Part shown: positions 25,257 to 33,704 of the stretch, piece by piece
Layout of the letters: each line of letters begins with the position of its first letter
Numbering within the stretch: the stretch's first letter is position 1
Origin: Shimia litoralis
GTDB taxonomy: Bacteria; Pseudomonadota; Alphaproteobacteria; Rhodobacterales; Rhodobacteraceae
Length of the DNA: 64,000 nt
Reading direction: 5' to 3'
Assembly: GCF_005518135.1 (NCBI RefSeq)
Contig: NZ_SULI01000016.1
Coordinates: forward strand, 1-64,000
Position numbers and translations under genes: made by a program
Notes under the pieces: model-generated
What the model was told of the DNA's origin: nothing
The model's database searches: none
Seen by the model: the letters and a program-made list of their open reading frames with translations, nothing else

Positions 25257-25290
25257 AAAAGCCGCCTCTAGAGGCGGCTTTTGCTTTTTC
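25257..25290. terminator. Rho-independent terminator after rpmJ
   Basis: The perfect palindrome GCCGCCTCTAGAGGCGGC (25261-25278) is flanked by AAAA on the left and TTTTGCTTTTTC on the right. It terminates rpmJ, and being symmetric it also suits the leftward gene ending at 25308. Confidence 0.92.
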
Positions 25291-25307
25291 TGGATGTGCC
25301 TTTGCTC

Positions 25308-26699
25308 TTAACGCATCTCGCTGCGTAAGATTTGATAGGTGTCCGCATCAACATATCCCGTCACGGTTCTTCCCAACTTGCGTTGTAGCGCACGAATCGC
25401 GTCACGCGTCTGCTCATCGATCACGCCATCTATGGGGCCGGGTTGGTATCCCAACTTTCGCAAGCCCTGTTCCATTTGCATACTCAGACTTGGATTCGGT
25501 CCAAGCAATGACTCTTCATACTGCCGCGCACGCTCAATCTGCGCGTTTGTGTGGTCCGGTAACGGTGTCGCCGCTGCCAAGTCCCCTAGACGTGCTCTGG
25601 CGGTGCTCGCATAGCGGCTGTTGGGATAGTGCCGCAAAAACGTTCGATAGCCTTGCAGGGTGTGAATACGGTCGGCGTCGCGCCATGCGGCATCCTCTCT
25701 GGCTGTTCGGGTCTGATACTCGAGATCAGACAAGCGCCGTTCGGCAATCGACACATAAGCACCGTTTGGATTGCGGCGTAGATATTCGCGATACCCAGCT
25801 ATCGTATCCGAACGCTCGGCACGCACCCAATCGGCACCATCACGGCTCGCTCGCTCGACCTCTTCCAACTGACGTCTTGCGGTACCTGCATAGACGCCGT
25901 CGGGATATTCGCGCAAATACCGACGCAGGCCGTCGGCATCCCCGCGGGCCCCTGTGCGTTGCCAGTATGCGCGATCCTCTGCATCTCGTTGTGCTGCCAA
26001 TTGTCGGCGGGCGTCTGCGGCATAAATTCCCTTGGGATATCGGCGAAGATAGTCGTTAAGGCCGCTTACAGACCCGGCCGATCCTGTCGCCCGCCAATAC
26101 GCACGGTCGTCTCGCTCTTGTGCGGCCTGTTGGTCTCTGCGTGCGTTTTCTTCCTGCGCGCTCAGTTGCCGACGGGCATCACGCGCATAAGCCCCATTGG
26201 GATAGCGTTCGAGATATCGGTTTAGCCCCCATGTGGACCCCAACGCGCCTGTCGACTGCCAAAATGCCTTATCTTGCTGTGCACGCTCGCGCTCTTGTGC
26301 TCGATCATCGCGTGCTAGCCTCTCGCGCTCTTCGTCGGCCAACCTTCCAATTTCATACAGCTGATTCCCCGTGATGTATCCTGTGACATCATATCCGCGA
26401 TCATTCTGCCATCGTGCGATAGCTTGCCGCGATCGGCGCCCCAGAACCCCATCTGCAGATCCGGGGCTATAGCCCAAAGTGCTCAGATCGCGTTGCAAAG
26501 CCCGTCGCTTGGAATAGGAAAGAGATAGCCTGTTTTCGACGCGGCGCGCCGCGTCAAGATCGGGCGAGTACTGTACCAGAATGGCCCCATTTGGTTGGAC
26601 CGTGGCAAGTCCATCAATAACCGTACCGCGCGGCGCCCCAATCGCAGGTGTCATCGCCAGAGCGCCAACCCCCAAAATGATACATGCCCTAATATCCAT
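25308..26699 (-). CDS. Exported peptidoglycan-binding protein with five WxxxG...YLrrYPxGxYA repeats
   Basis: A 463-residue protein starting at ATG 26699 (GAGGG 5 bases upstream) with a signal peptide (ACIILGVGALAMTPAIGA). Two PG_binding_1 domains bracket it: one near the N-terminus (LQRDLSTLGYSPGSADGVLG) and one at the C-terminus (MEQGLRKLGYQPGPIDGVID). Between them are about five tandem units of 43-53 residues, with a conserved W at the head and GLxxYLRRYPxGxYAxxARRQL at the tail, joined by charged, coiled-coil-like linkers. This suggests a periplasmic scaffold attached to the cell wall; no catalytic domain is visible. It is transcribed leftward from its own promoter region after the PaaK-type gene. 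Confidence 0.75.
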   Translation of the reverse strand: MDIRACIILGVGALAMTPAIGAPRGTVIDGLATVQPNGAILVQYSPDLDAARRVENRLSLSYSKRRALQRDLSTLGYSPGSADGVLGRRSRQAIARWQNDRGYDVTGYITGNQLYEIGRLADEERERLARDDRAQERERAQQDKAFWQSTGALGSTWGLNRYLERYPNGAYARDARRQLSAQEENARRDQQAAQERDDRAYWRATGSAGSVSGLNDYLRRYPKGIYAADARRQLAAQRDAEDRAYWQRTGARGDADGLRRYLREYPDGVYAGTARRQLEEVERASRDGADWVRAERSDTIAGYREYLRRNPNGAYVSIAERRLSDLEYQTRTAREDAAWRDADRIHTLQGYRTFLRHYPNSRYASTARARLGDLAAATPLPDHTNAQIERARQYEESLLGPNPSLSMQMEQGLRKLGYQPGPIDGVIDEQTRDAIRALQRKLGRTVTGYVDADTYQILRSEMR

Positions 26700-26764
26700 A
26701 TTTCCCTCGCGACGCAAAACAACAACAATCTTAAGCACATACTAGACTGTTGCCTCCACAAGAA

Positions 26765-26817
26765 AAGGCACAAGATAGATCACAAGTGAAGATCACCCGT
26801 TCAATATCTTGTGCCTT
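26765..26817 (-). terminator. 13-base stem terminator of the ABC/CoA-ligase cluster
   Basis: AAGGCACAAGATA (26765-26777) pairs perfectly with TATCTTGTGCCTT (26805-26817) across a 27-base loop, about 30 bases past the stop of the PaaK-like gene. On the minus strand the stem is followed by TTCTTG. It probably ends the long leftward transcript. Confidence 0.65.
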
Positions 26818-26849
26818 CATCTCTCGAGGGGGAGAGAACTTGTACCAGT

Positions 26850-28070
26850 TTAGTCGTATTTGCGTTGATCTTCGATCACGATGCCATCCTTTGGAAGGCT
26901 GCCGACAGAGACAAGCTCGACCTTGCCCTTCAACTTAAGGGTTTCGGCAATCGATTTTGCGTAAGCGTCAGCATCGGTCGAGTCGGTTTCAATCTGAACC
27001 GTCATTACATCCATCTCGCCGGACCGTGTCGCAATGACTCGTGCCTTTTGGATGTCATCGTGTTTCCCGACAAGTGCCGCGACCTGTTCAGGGCGTACAA
27101 ACATGCCCTTAATTTTCGCGGTTTGATCCGCGCGACCCATCCATCCTTTGATCCGCATGTTCGTGCGTCCACACGGGCTTTGGCCTTCCAAAACAGCAGA
27201 CAGATCACCTGTCGCAAACCGGATTAAGGGATAATCAGGATTCAGTGTGGTTACGACAACGTCACCGACTTCGCCCGGAGCCACGGGATTGCCCGTGCCC
27301 GGTGTCACGATCTCGACGATGACGTTTTCATCGACGATCATGCCTTCCATCGAAGGGCTTTCGTAAGCGATATTGCCAAGATCCGCGGTTGCATACGACT
27401 GCAAGCAGGTGATGCCACGATCCGCATACTCTTGACGCAAAGACGGGAACAACGCGCCCCCACCAACTGCGGCCTTAGTGATGTTCAACGTCACGCCCAT
27501 CTCGGCCGCTTTGTCGAGAATGATTTTGAGATAGTCTGGCGTACCCGCATAGGCAGTCACACCAATCGCAGCAGCCGCTTGAACCTGAAGTTCAGTTTGG
27601 CCGATACCCGCGGGCACGACGGCCGCGCCAACAGCTTTGGCAGCGTTTTCAAAGATCATGCCGGCAGGGGTCAGATGGTACGCAAAACAGTTCTGCACGA
27701 TATCATCAGACCCGAATCCCGCCGCATGCATCGCACGTCCCATACGCCACCAATCGTGGCCGTTCCCACCGGGTTCATAGATCGGACCGGGAGATTGGAA
27801 AATATGCGCGAAATCACTGACTGGTATGGCGTTAAACCCGCCAAGCGGGGGGTGTTCGGATTGGGCCTTGCCAAGCTCTGATTTGCGCAGCACGGGCAAT
27901 GATGCCAAATCCGCAACGGTCTTGATCGCGGAAGGGTCTACGTTTGCAAAAGATCTCGCATACCCAGCCAAAGCCTTGGCGCGAGCGATTTGTTCGGGCA
28001 ACGCTTTGGCAAGATCGGACGCACGGGTTTCAGCCGAGCGGGTTTCCAAATCATCAAAATACTGGCTCAT
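26850..28070 (-). CDS. Phenylacetate-CoA-ligase-like adenylate-forming enzyme
   Basis: A 406-residue AMP-forming ligase of the PaaK branch, from the ATG at 28070 (GAGGA 6 bases upstream). The family is recognised from FQSPGPIYEPGGNGHDWWRMGRA, PAGIGQTELQ, TAYAGTPDYLK, TCLQSYATADLGNIAYE, the RFATGDLSAVL segment with the ATP-contacting Asp, and GRADQTAKIKGMFVRPEQVA. PaaK-type enzymes activate phenylacetate or related aromatic acids to CoA thioesters; the canonical SSGTTG loop is replaced here by SPGPIYEPG. It follows the ABC importer genes on the same strand after a 188-base gap and may activate the imported acid. Confidence 0.8.
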   Translation of the reverse strand: MSQYFDDLETRSAETRASDLAKALPEQIARAKALAGYARSFANVDPSAIKTVADLASLPVLRKSELGKAQSEHPPLGGFNAIPVSDFAHIFQSPGPIYEPGGNGHDWWRMGRAMHAAGFGSDDIVQNCFAYHLTPAGMIFENAAKAVGAAVVPAGIGQTELQVQAAAAIGVTAYAGTPDYLKIILDKAAEMGVTLNITKAAVGGGALFPSLRQEYADRGITCLQSYATADLGNIAYESPSMEGMIVDENVIVEIVTPGTGNPVAPGEVGDVVVTTLNPDYPLIRFATGDLSAVLEGQSPCGRTNMRIKGWMGRADQTAKIKGMFVRPEQVAALVGKHDDIQKARVIATRSGEMDVMTVQIETDSTDADAYAKSIAETLKLKGKVELVSVGSLPKDGIVIEDQRKYD

Positions 28071-28258
28071 TCGCCGTCCTCTATATTTGCTCAAGCCGGT
28101 TCGGCTGTTTGACGTCCGGCACTGGGCATCGGACATAAGTTAGCTGTGGACGAGCCAAAGGCATGTCCCTGTTATGATGCGATCATGGTTTATTGTCTGG
28201 TCGCTTTATGAGTGGGACAATTTTAGGCGGCTGTCCCCAACGCCATACCTATAAAGGC

Positions 28259-29083
28259 TTAGCTCAGCCAACGCTTGCGGCGGCGATACGAGCGAACATC
28301 ACGGAAAGACTTGCGGCCGTCATCTGACATACCAAGATAGAATTCTTTCACGTCTGGGTTCTCGCGAAGCTCCGCTGCGGGGCCATCCATCACGACGCGG
28401 CCTGATTCCAGAATATAACCATAGTGTGCATATTTCAGCGCAACATTGGTGTTCTGCTCAGCCAAAAGGAAGGACACGCCTTCTTTTTCATTGATGGATT
28501 TCACGATCTCAAAAATTTGCTCTACGAGCTGCGGGGCAAGACCCATGGAAGGTTCGTCCAGCAAAATTGTTTCTGGGCGGCTCATCAGTGCGCGACCCAT
28601 TGCAACCATTTGCTGTTCACCACCCGAGGTGTATCCAGCCTGTGATTTACGGCGTTCTTTCAGGCGTGGGAAATAGTCATAAACCATTTCAAGATCCCGC
28701 GCGATATTTGCACTGCCGTCTGCACGGGTATACGCGCCCGTAAGCAGGTTTTCTTCGACGGTAAGGTGCTCGAAACAGTGGCGACCTTCCATCACCTGGA
28801 TCACACCGCGCTTTACAAGTGCCGCAGGATCAAGTTCCTGAATGCGATCCCCGCGATAATGGATCGATCCTTTGGTGACTTCGCCACGCTCGGAATGCAG
28901 CAAATTTGATACCGCCTTGAGCGTAGTAGTTTTGCCCGCACCGTTCCCGCCAAGTAGCGCGGTAATACCGCCCTTGGGCACGCTGAGGCTTACACCTTTG
29001 AGAACGAGGATCACGTGATTATAGATCACCTCGATGTTGTTGACCTCTAGTAGGGTCTCGTCAGTGCGACCGGCGTCAAGCAT
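28259..29083 (-). CDS. Branched-chain-type ABC importer ATPase (LivF-like)
   Basis: A 274-residue ATPase with Walker A GGNGAGKTTTLKAVSNLL, signature SGGEQQMVAMGRALMSRP, Walker B TILLDEPSMGLAP and a switch region FLLAEQNTNVALKYAHYGY. The VMEGRHCFEHLTVEENL segment is typical of LivF. It pairs with the LivG-like ATPase at 32889-33704 to energise the permease pair. It is separated from the binding-protein gene by 69 bases containing a strong hairpin. The C-terminal tail ends with a basic RSYRRRKRW stretch, longer than in classical LivF. Confidence 0.9.
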   Translation of the reverse strand: MLDAGRTDETLLEVNNIEVIYNHVILVLKGVSLSVPKGGITALLGGNGAGKTTTLKAVSNLLHSERGEVTKGSIHYRGDRIQELDPAALVKRGVIQVMEGRHCFEHLTVEENLLTGAYTRADGSANIARDLEMVYDYFPRLKERRKSQAGYTSGGEQQMVAMGRALMSRPETILLDEPSMGLAPQLVEQIFEIVKSINEKEGVSFLLAEQNTNVALKYAHYGYILESGRVVMDGPAAELRENPDVKEFYLGMSDDGRKSFRDVRSYRRRKRWLS

Positions 29084-29112
29084 GTGAATCGTCTTTCTTA
29101 ACGTTTAAGGGA

Positions 29113-29141
29113 TTCCCGGCCGAAACCTGTCCGGCCGGGAA
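29113..29141 (-). promoter_or_regulatory. Intercistronic hairpin after the binding-protein gene
   Basis: TTCCCGGCCG (29113-29122) and CGGCCGGGAA (29132-29141) form a perfect 10-base stem with a 9-base loop, 11 bases past the stop of the binding-protein gene and upstream of the LivF-like gene. Such structures often stabilise the abundant binding-protein mRNA and reduce read-through; that role is inferred. Confidence 0.6.
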
Positions 29142-29152
29142 CTGTCAAAAGC

Positions 29153-30436
29153 TTACTTACAGCCTTCGGCAATTTTGTTTTCAGCAGCATATGCGGCAGA
29201 GTCAGCATCGATCAGAGGCTGGATCACTGACATGTCTGATTCAGAGAAATCAGAGATCAGCGACCAAGACTTAGCCGAAGCGTCCCACTGAGCGATTGCG
29301 CCAGTACCCGGACCACCATGGTTTTCACAGCTCACTTTGAAGCTAGGACCAAAGTTTGGCATACCCAGTTCACCCATGCGGGCTTCTGTGATTTCCAAAG
29401 CTTCCATGCCATCACGCATCATCGCTGGTGTGATGTCTGCAGTGCCGTGAATTTTCTGAGCATTGGCTGCAGCTTCTGCTGCGAGCATTGCTGCATACAA
29501 ACCGCGGTTGTACAGAGCTGTACCAATTTGGTCGCCAGCGCCGGCTGCGTTACCTGCATCAACAACATACTTTTGGATGTCGTCGAATACTGGGAAGTCG
29601 GATCCCACATTGTGGAACGTCACAGCTTTATAACCGTTTGCCTTGTCGCCTGCTGGAAGAACGTCGTTCTCAGAGCCAGACCACCATACACCAATGAAGT
29701 TTTCCATTGGGAAACGGATGTTTGCAGCTTCTTGAACAGCAACCTGGTTCATAACGCCCCAGCCGTACATGATCACATTGTCAGGACGCTCGCGGCGGAT
29801 TTGCAGCCACTGCGACTTTTGCTCCTGACCAGGGTGGTCAACGGGGATCAAAGTCAGGTCATAACCGTGCTTTTTAGACAGCTCTTCCAATGTGCGGATC
29901 GGCTCTTTGCCATAGGCAGAGTTGTGATACAGAAGCGCAATTTTCTTGCCCTTAAGATCACCACCATTTTCTTCCAGAAGGTGGTTCACAATCAGCGACG
30001 CACCATTCCAGTAGTTGGCTGGATAGTTAAACACGTTCGAGAAGACTTTGCCGTTTGCGGCAGATGTCCGGCCATAGCCCATTGTGTGCAACGGAATTCC
30101 GTCTGCCGTCACTTTGGGGATCAGCTGGTATGTAATACCTGTGGACAGCGGTTGATAAACCAGTGCGCCTTCGCCCTTGGTCGATTCATAGCATTCCACA
30201 CCTTTTTCGGTGTTATAGCCTGTTTCGCATTCCAAAAGCTTTGTAGGGACGCCGCCGATACCACCATCACGCGCGTTCAGCAGAGTAAAATAGTCTGCAT
30301 AACCATCAGCGAACGGGATGCCACCAGCCGCATAAGGACCAGTCCGGTAAGACAGTGATGGGAATACCAGGTCCGCCATTGCCGGAGCCGCAGCCATCAC
30401 AGCGCCAAGCGCCATAGTTGCCAGTTTCAATTTCAT
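29153..30436 (-). CDS. Periplasmic substrate-binding protein of a branched-chain-type ABC importer
   Basis: A 427-residue exported protein (signal MKLKLATMALGAVMAAAPAMA) of the type I periplasmic binding fold: LSYRTGPYAAGGIPFADGYADYF, GGIGGVPTKLLECETGYNTEKGVECYE, then HNSAYGKEPIRTLEELSKKHGY. It captures the substrate for LivM/LivH-like permeases. Its sequence is diverged from LivJ, so the ligand need not be an amino acid; the flanking CoA ligases point to a carboxylate. GGGAGG precedes the start, and an additional hairpin with an AGGAGGA loop lies further upstream. Confidence 0.88.
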   Translation of the reverse strand: MKLKLATMALGAVMAAAPAMADLVFPSLSYRTGPYAAGGIPFADGYADYFTLLNARDGGIGGVPTKLLECETGYNTEKGVECYESTKGEGALVYQPLSTGITYQLIPKVTADGIPLHTMGYGRTSAANGKVFSNVFNYPANYWNGASLIVNHLLEENGGDLKGKKIALLYHNSAYGKEPIRTLEELSKKHGYDLTLIPVDHPGQEQKSQWLQIRRERPDNVIMYGWGVMNQVAVQEAANIRFPMENFIGVWWSGSENDVLPAGDKANGYKAVTFHNVGSDFPVFDDIQKYVVDAGNAAGAGDQIGTALYNRGLYAAMLAAEAAANAQKIHGTADITPAMMRDGMEALEITEARMGELGMPNFGPSFKVSCENHGGPGTGAIAQWDASAKSWSLISDFSESDMSVIQPLIDADSAAYAAENKIAEGCK

Positions 30437-30470
30437 CGGGTTTTTCCTCCCTTAGGTTTTTCCGATTTAG

Positions 30471-30495
30471 TTCGGGATCTCCTCCTGATCCCGAA
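30471..30495 (-). promoter_or_regulatory. Hairpin presenting a Shine-Dalgarno sequence in its loop
   Basis: TTCGGGATC (30471-30479) and GATCCCGAA (30487-30495) form a perfect 9-base stem; on the transcribed (minus) strand the 7-base loop reads AGGAGGA. It lies between the LivM-like stop (30519) and the binding-protein start (30436). The real ribosome site GGGAGG is further downstream, and no start codon is suitably spaced from the loop. Confidence 0.6.
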
Positions 30496-30518
30496 ATTCT
30501 TTTGGATATGGCCCCGCC

Positions 30519-31595
30519 TTAGTGCGGGAAGGGCCACAGCCGTAGTTTTTCCTTGGTCACACGCCACAGTTGGGCAAGACCATGCGGTTCAGCGATCAGG
30601 AACGTCACGATCAACGCACCAACGATCAGGAATTCCAGGTGTGCCGCAGTGTCAGTTGGCCATCCGAGGCCACCAACAAGCACGTTCTTCAAAAGCACCG
30701 GAAGCAAGACAAGGAATGCTGCGCCCGCAAAAGATCCAAAGATCGAACCCAAGCCACCAATAATGACCATGAACAGCACGAGGAACGATTTGCTAATGCC
30801 GAAGGCTTCGCCAACTTCTACAGCGCCAAGGTACACAGCAAAGAACAGTGCGCCAGAGATACCGATAAAGAACGAGCTCACACCAAAGGCTGTCATTTTA
30901 GCCTTGAGAGGGTTCACACCGATAATTTCAGCCGCAATATCCATGTCGCGAATGGCCATCCATTTACGACCAGCCATTCCGCGGGTCAGGTTGCGTGCAA
31001 CCAAGGCACACAAGACCAGGAAGACCAGACAGAACAGATACGTGGCCCATGCGCTGGTGTTTGCTCCGGTGACAGGCACGCCAAACAACGTACGCTCAGG
31101 GGCACTGATCTGACCAGATGCAGAATAGTTATAGAACCATGGCACACGGTTGAACAACCAGACCAGGAAGAACTGCGCAGCCAGTGTCGCAACCGCAAGG
31201 TAAAACCCTTTGATGCGCAAGCTCGGCAACCCGAACAGAATTCCGACGATGGCTGTAATTCCGCCTGCCAAGATAACGTGGAAGAAGATGTTCACTTCGG
31301 GGAAGGATGTCATCAGCTTGTAGCAGGCGTACGCCCCTACAGCCATGAAACCACCTGTACCCAACGAGACCTGACCACAGTAGCCGACCAGAATGTTAAG
31401 CCCGATCGCCGCAATGGCATAGATCAGGAAAGGTAGGAAGATCGCGTTAACCCAATAGTCGTTGATCATGAATGGAACAACTAGGAACGCAACCAGAAGT
31501 GCAACGTAATACCCAATCCGGTCGAATTTGATCGGGAATGTTTGGTTATCGGCGTCGTAGGACGTTTTGAAATCGCCCGCTTCACGGTAAAACAT
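30519..31595 (-). CDS. Branched-chain-type ABC importer permease (LivM-like)
   Basis: A 358-residue membrane protein with about nine hydrophobic helices and LivM landmarks: AIAAIGLNILVGYCGQVSLGTGGFMAVGAYA, LRIKGFYLAVATLAAQFFLVWLFN, GRKWMAIRDMDIAAEIIGVNPLKAKM and GGLGSIFGSFAGAAFLVLLPVLL. It forms the translocation path with the LivH-like subunit. It follows the 84-residue membrane protein by 3 bases in the same operon. Confidence 0.92.
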   Translation of the reverse strand: MFYREAGDFKTSYDADNQTFPIKFDRIGYYVALLVAFLVVPFMINDYWVNAIFLPFLIYAIAAIGLNILVGYCGQVSLGTGGFMAVGAYACYKLMTSFPEVNIFFHVILAGGITAIVGILFGLPSLRIKGFYLAVATLAAQFFLVWLFNRVPWFYNYSASGQISAPERTLFGVPVTGANTSAWATYLFCLVFLVLCALVARNLTRGMAGRKWMAIRDMDIAAEIIGVNPLKAKMTAFGVSSFFIGISGALFFAVYLGAVEVGEAFGISKSFLVLFMVIIGGLGSIFGSFAGAAFLVLLPVLLKNVLVGGLGWPTDTAAHLEFLIVGALIVTFLIAEPHGLAQLWRVTKEKLRLWPFPH

Positions 31596-31598
31596 ATT

Positions 31599-31853
31599 TT
31601 AGCTCCCTTGCGCTTGCGCGCGGTGGCGCGCCTCGGCGTCAAGTTGATTGGACTTCTTGGCATAACCGCTGACTTCGGCGGCTCGCACAAGTTTGAGATA
31701 GGCCGCTATGCCGGTCATAAGACCCACAAAGGCAAGTATCGCAGCCACTGTCAGTTGCCCGGAGGTCAGATCCTTTGCCGAAATGGCGAGGTATCCAAAG
31801 GCCCAGAAGCCGGACCAGGCAATCACATTGATAATGGCTACGAGTTTGGTCAT
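31599..31853 (-). CDS. 84-residue two-helix membrane protein within the ABC importer operon
   Basis: A small protein with two predicted transmembrane helices (VAIINVIAWSGFWAFGYLAI and LTVAAILAFVGLMTGIAAYL) and a charged C-terminal tail (AKKSNQLDAEARHRAQAQG). It is encoded between the LivH-like gene (6-base gap) and the LivM-like gene (3-base gap), so it is certainly co-transcribed and probably translated coupled to them. I do not recognise a named family. Position and topology suggest an accessory subunit of this particular importer type, which classical Liv systems lack. Confidence 0.72.
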   Translation of the reverse strand: MTKLVAIINVIAWSGFWAFGYLAISAKDLTSGQLTVAAILAFVGLMTGIAAYLKLVRAAEVSGYAKKSNQLDAEARHRAQAQGS

Positions 31854-31859
31854 TGGTCT

Positions 31860-32846
31860 CTAGACCCTCTCGATGATTTTTTCGCCAAACAGGCCTTGCG
31901 GACGGAAGACGAGGAAGATCAGAGCCAGAACGTAAGCGAACCAGTTTTCTGTCGCACCACCGACCATTGGGCCAATCGCGAATTCAAACAGTTTCTCACC
32001 GACACCGATAATCAAGCCACCGACAATCGCACCTGGGATTGACGTAAAGCCACCCAACATCAGAACCGGAAGCGCCTTAAGAGCAATCAGAGACAGCGAG
32101 AACTGAACGCCTGATTTTGTGCCCCACATAATGCCAGCCACCAGAGCAACGAAGCCTGCGACCGACCATACCATAACCCAGATAAAGTTCAGGGAGATGC
32201 CGACCGACAATGCTGCTTGGTGATCATCCGCCACGGCGCGCATCGCACGACCTTGTTTGGTGTACTGCGCAAAGATAACCAGCGCCACAACAAGAAGAGC
32301 CGCAATAACAGTGGCAACGATATCAAGGTTATCGATAAAGAAGCCGTAACCGAAGATGCCGTATGTCACCTCGTCGATGGCCAAGTTCATACCCTGAGGC
32401 AGGCCAACATTCATGGTCTTGATCTCAGATCCCCACATCAGGTCGCCAAACCCTTCGAGGAAGTAAGCCAAACCAATGGTCGCCATGAACAGGATAATAG
32501 GTTCTTGACCAACAAGGTGGCGGAACACAACTTTTTGTACAAGCCACGCCAGAATGACCATGACACCCATCGTCAGCAAGATCGCCACGAACCCGGGGAC
32601 ATGCCAACCAAAGTGGTGAATGTCAGTGCCAAGTGCCGCATTGATCAGGTGGCTAAAGGGAACCTGCCCTTCCATGATGCCCACAAGGGTCAACGCCGCG
32701 AACAACGCCATCACACCCTGAGCATAGTTGAAAATTCCAGAGGCTTTGTAGATCAATACAAACCCCAACGCGACCAGAGCGTACAAAACACCCGCCATCA
32801 AGCCGTTGAGGAAAACCTCCATCGCAAAAATCAGCTGTTCGGGCAT
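31860..32846 (-). CDS. Branched-chain-type ABC importer permease (LivH-like)
   Basis: A 328-residue permease with LivH features: GLMAGVLYALVALGFVLIYKASGIFNYAQGVMALF near the N-terminus, YTKQGRAMRAVADDHQAALSVGI as the cytoplasmic EAA-like loop, and LKALPVLMLGGFTSIPGAIVGGLIIGVGEKL. It partners with the LivM-like protein. A 42-base gap separates it from the LivG-like gene upstream. Confidence 0.92.
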   Translation of the reverse strand: MPEQLIFAMEVFLNGLMAGVLYALVALGFVLIYKASGIFNYAQGVMALFAALTLVGIMEGQVPFSHLINAALGTDIHHFGWHVPGFVAILLTMGVMVILAWLVQKVVFRHLVGQEPIILFMATIGLAYFLEGFGDLMWGSEIKTMNVGLPQGMNLAIDEVTYGIFGYGFFIDNLDIVATVIAALLVVALVIFAQYTKQGRAMRAVADDHQAALSVGISLNFIWVMVWSVAGFVALVAGIMWGTKSGVQFSLSLIALKALPVLMLGGFTSIPGAIVGGLIIGVGEKLFEFAIGPMVGGATENWFAYVLALIFLVFRPQGLFGEKIIERV

Positions 32847-32888
32847 CAGACTACGCCTCCGGTTTTCATGTTGGTTTCAATGGATAGA

Positions 32889-33704
32889 TTAGTCATGTGC
32901 CACCCCCAGATAGGCGTCAATCACCGCCTGGTTGTTGCGTACTTCATCCGGGGTGCCGTCACCGATCTTTTTGCCATAGTCCATCACGACCACGCGATCC
33001 GAAAGGTCCATAACAACGCCCATATCGTGTTCGATAAGCGCAATCGTTGTGCCGAATTCGTCGTTCACGTCCAACACAAAGCGAGACATGTCTTCTTTTT
33101 CTTCGACGTTCATGCCCGCCATCGGTTCATCCAAAAGCAGAATGGATGGTTCGGCAGCCAAAGCACGCGCAAGCTCAACACGCTTTTTTAAACCATAGGG
33201 CAAACGACCAACGGGTGTTTTCCGGATGGCTTGGATTTCAAGGAAATCAATGATTTTCTCGACAACTTCGCGGTTTTCGACTTCTTCCTTCTGCGCCTTA
33301 CCCTTCCAAAGGGCTTGGCTGAGGAGACCCGCATTCATCTGACGAATACGACCTGTCATCACGTTGTCCAGAACCGACATACCTTCGAACAATGCGATGT
33401 TCTGGAAGGTCCGAGCGATGCCCTGCTGTGCCACTTCGTAAGGCTTCATCTGCGGGCGCTTGGCGCCTTTGTACCAAACTTCGCCTTCTTGCGGGACATA
33501 GAACCCCGAAATCACGTTCAGCATCGACGATTTACCGGCGCCGTTCGGACCAATAATGGCACGAATTTCGCCTTCGCGGATATCGAAAGAAATATCGGTG
33601 ATTGCGTTCACACCGCCAAATCGCAGCGTGATGTTCTTCATTTCCATCACTGTCGGGCCGATTGTACGGCCGTCATCGGTGACGTAGCTTTCTTGCGTAC
33701 TCAT
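32889..33704 (-). CDS. Branched-chain-type ABC importer ATPase (LivG-like)
   Basis: A 271-residue ATPase: Walker [20 protein letters not shown]-loop ARTFQNIALFEGMSVLDNVMTGR, LPYGLKKRVELARALAAEP in place of the usual LSGGQ signature, Walker B ILLLDEPMAGMNVEEKEDM, and IEHDMGVVMDLSDRVVVMDYG. The altered signature (GLKKRVELA) is common in LivG-type ATPases. Its ATG overlaps the stop of the acyl-CoA synthetase gene by 4 bases (ATGA), which ties importer and ligase translation together. Confidence 0.92.
   Translation of the reverse strand: MSTQESYVTDDGRTIGPTVMEMKNITLRFGGVNAITDISFDIREGEIRAIIGPNGAGKSSMLNVISGFYVPQEGEVWYKGAKRPQMKPYEVAQQGIARTFQNIALFEGMSVLDNVMTGRIRQMNAGLLSQALWKGKAQKEEVENREVVEKIIDFLEIQAIRKTPVGRLPYGLKKRVELARALAAEPSILLLDEPMAGMNVEEKEDMSRFVLDVNDEFGTTIALIEHDMGVVMDLSDRVVVMDYGKKIGDGTPDEVRNNQAVIDAYLGVAHD

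Noticed and set aside
27005-27217. Short minus-strand frames inside the PaaK-like gene
   Set aside because: Alternative-frame shadows without start signals.
29318-30358. Long plus-strand open frame (346 codons) opposite the binding-protein gene
   Set aside because: It is the antisense shadow of a gene with a signal peptide and clear family motifs; the translation is Cys/His-rich with no domain.
32217-33191. Plus-strand open frame (324 codons) opposite the LivH/LivG genes
   Set aside because: Spans two real genes in antisense, with low-complexity His/Gln/Arg content.
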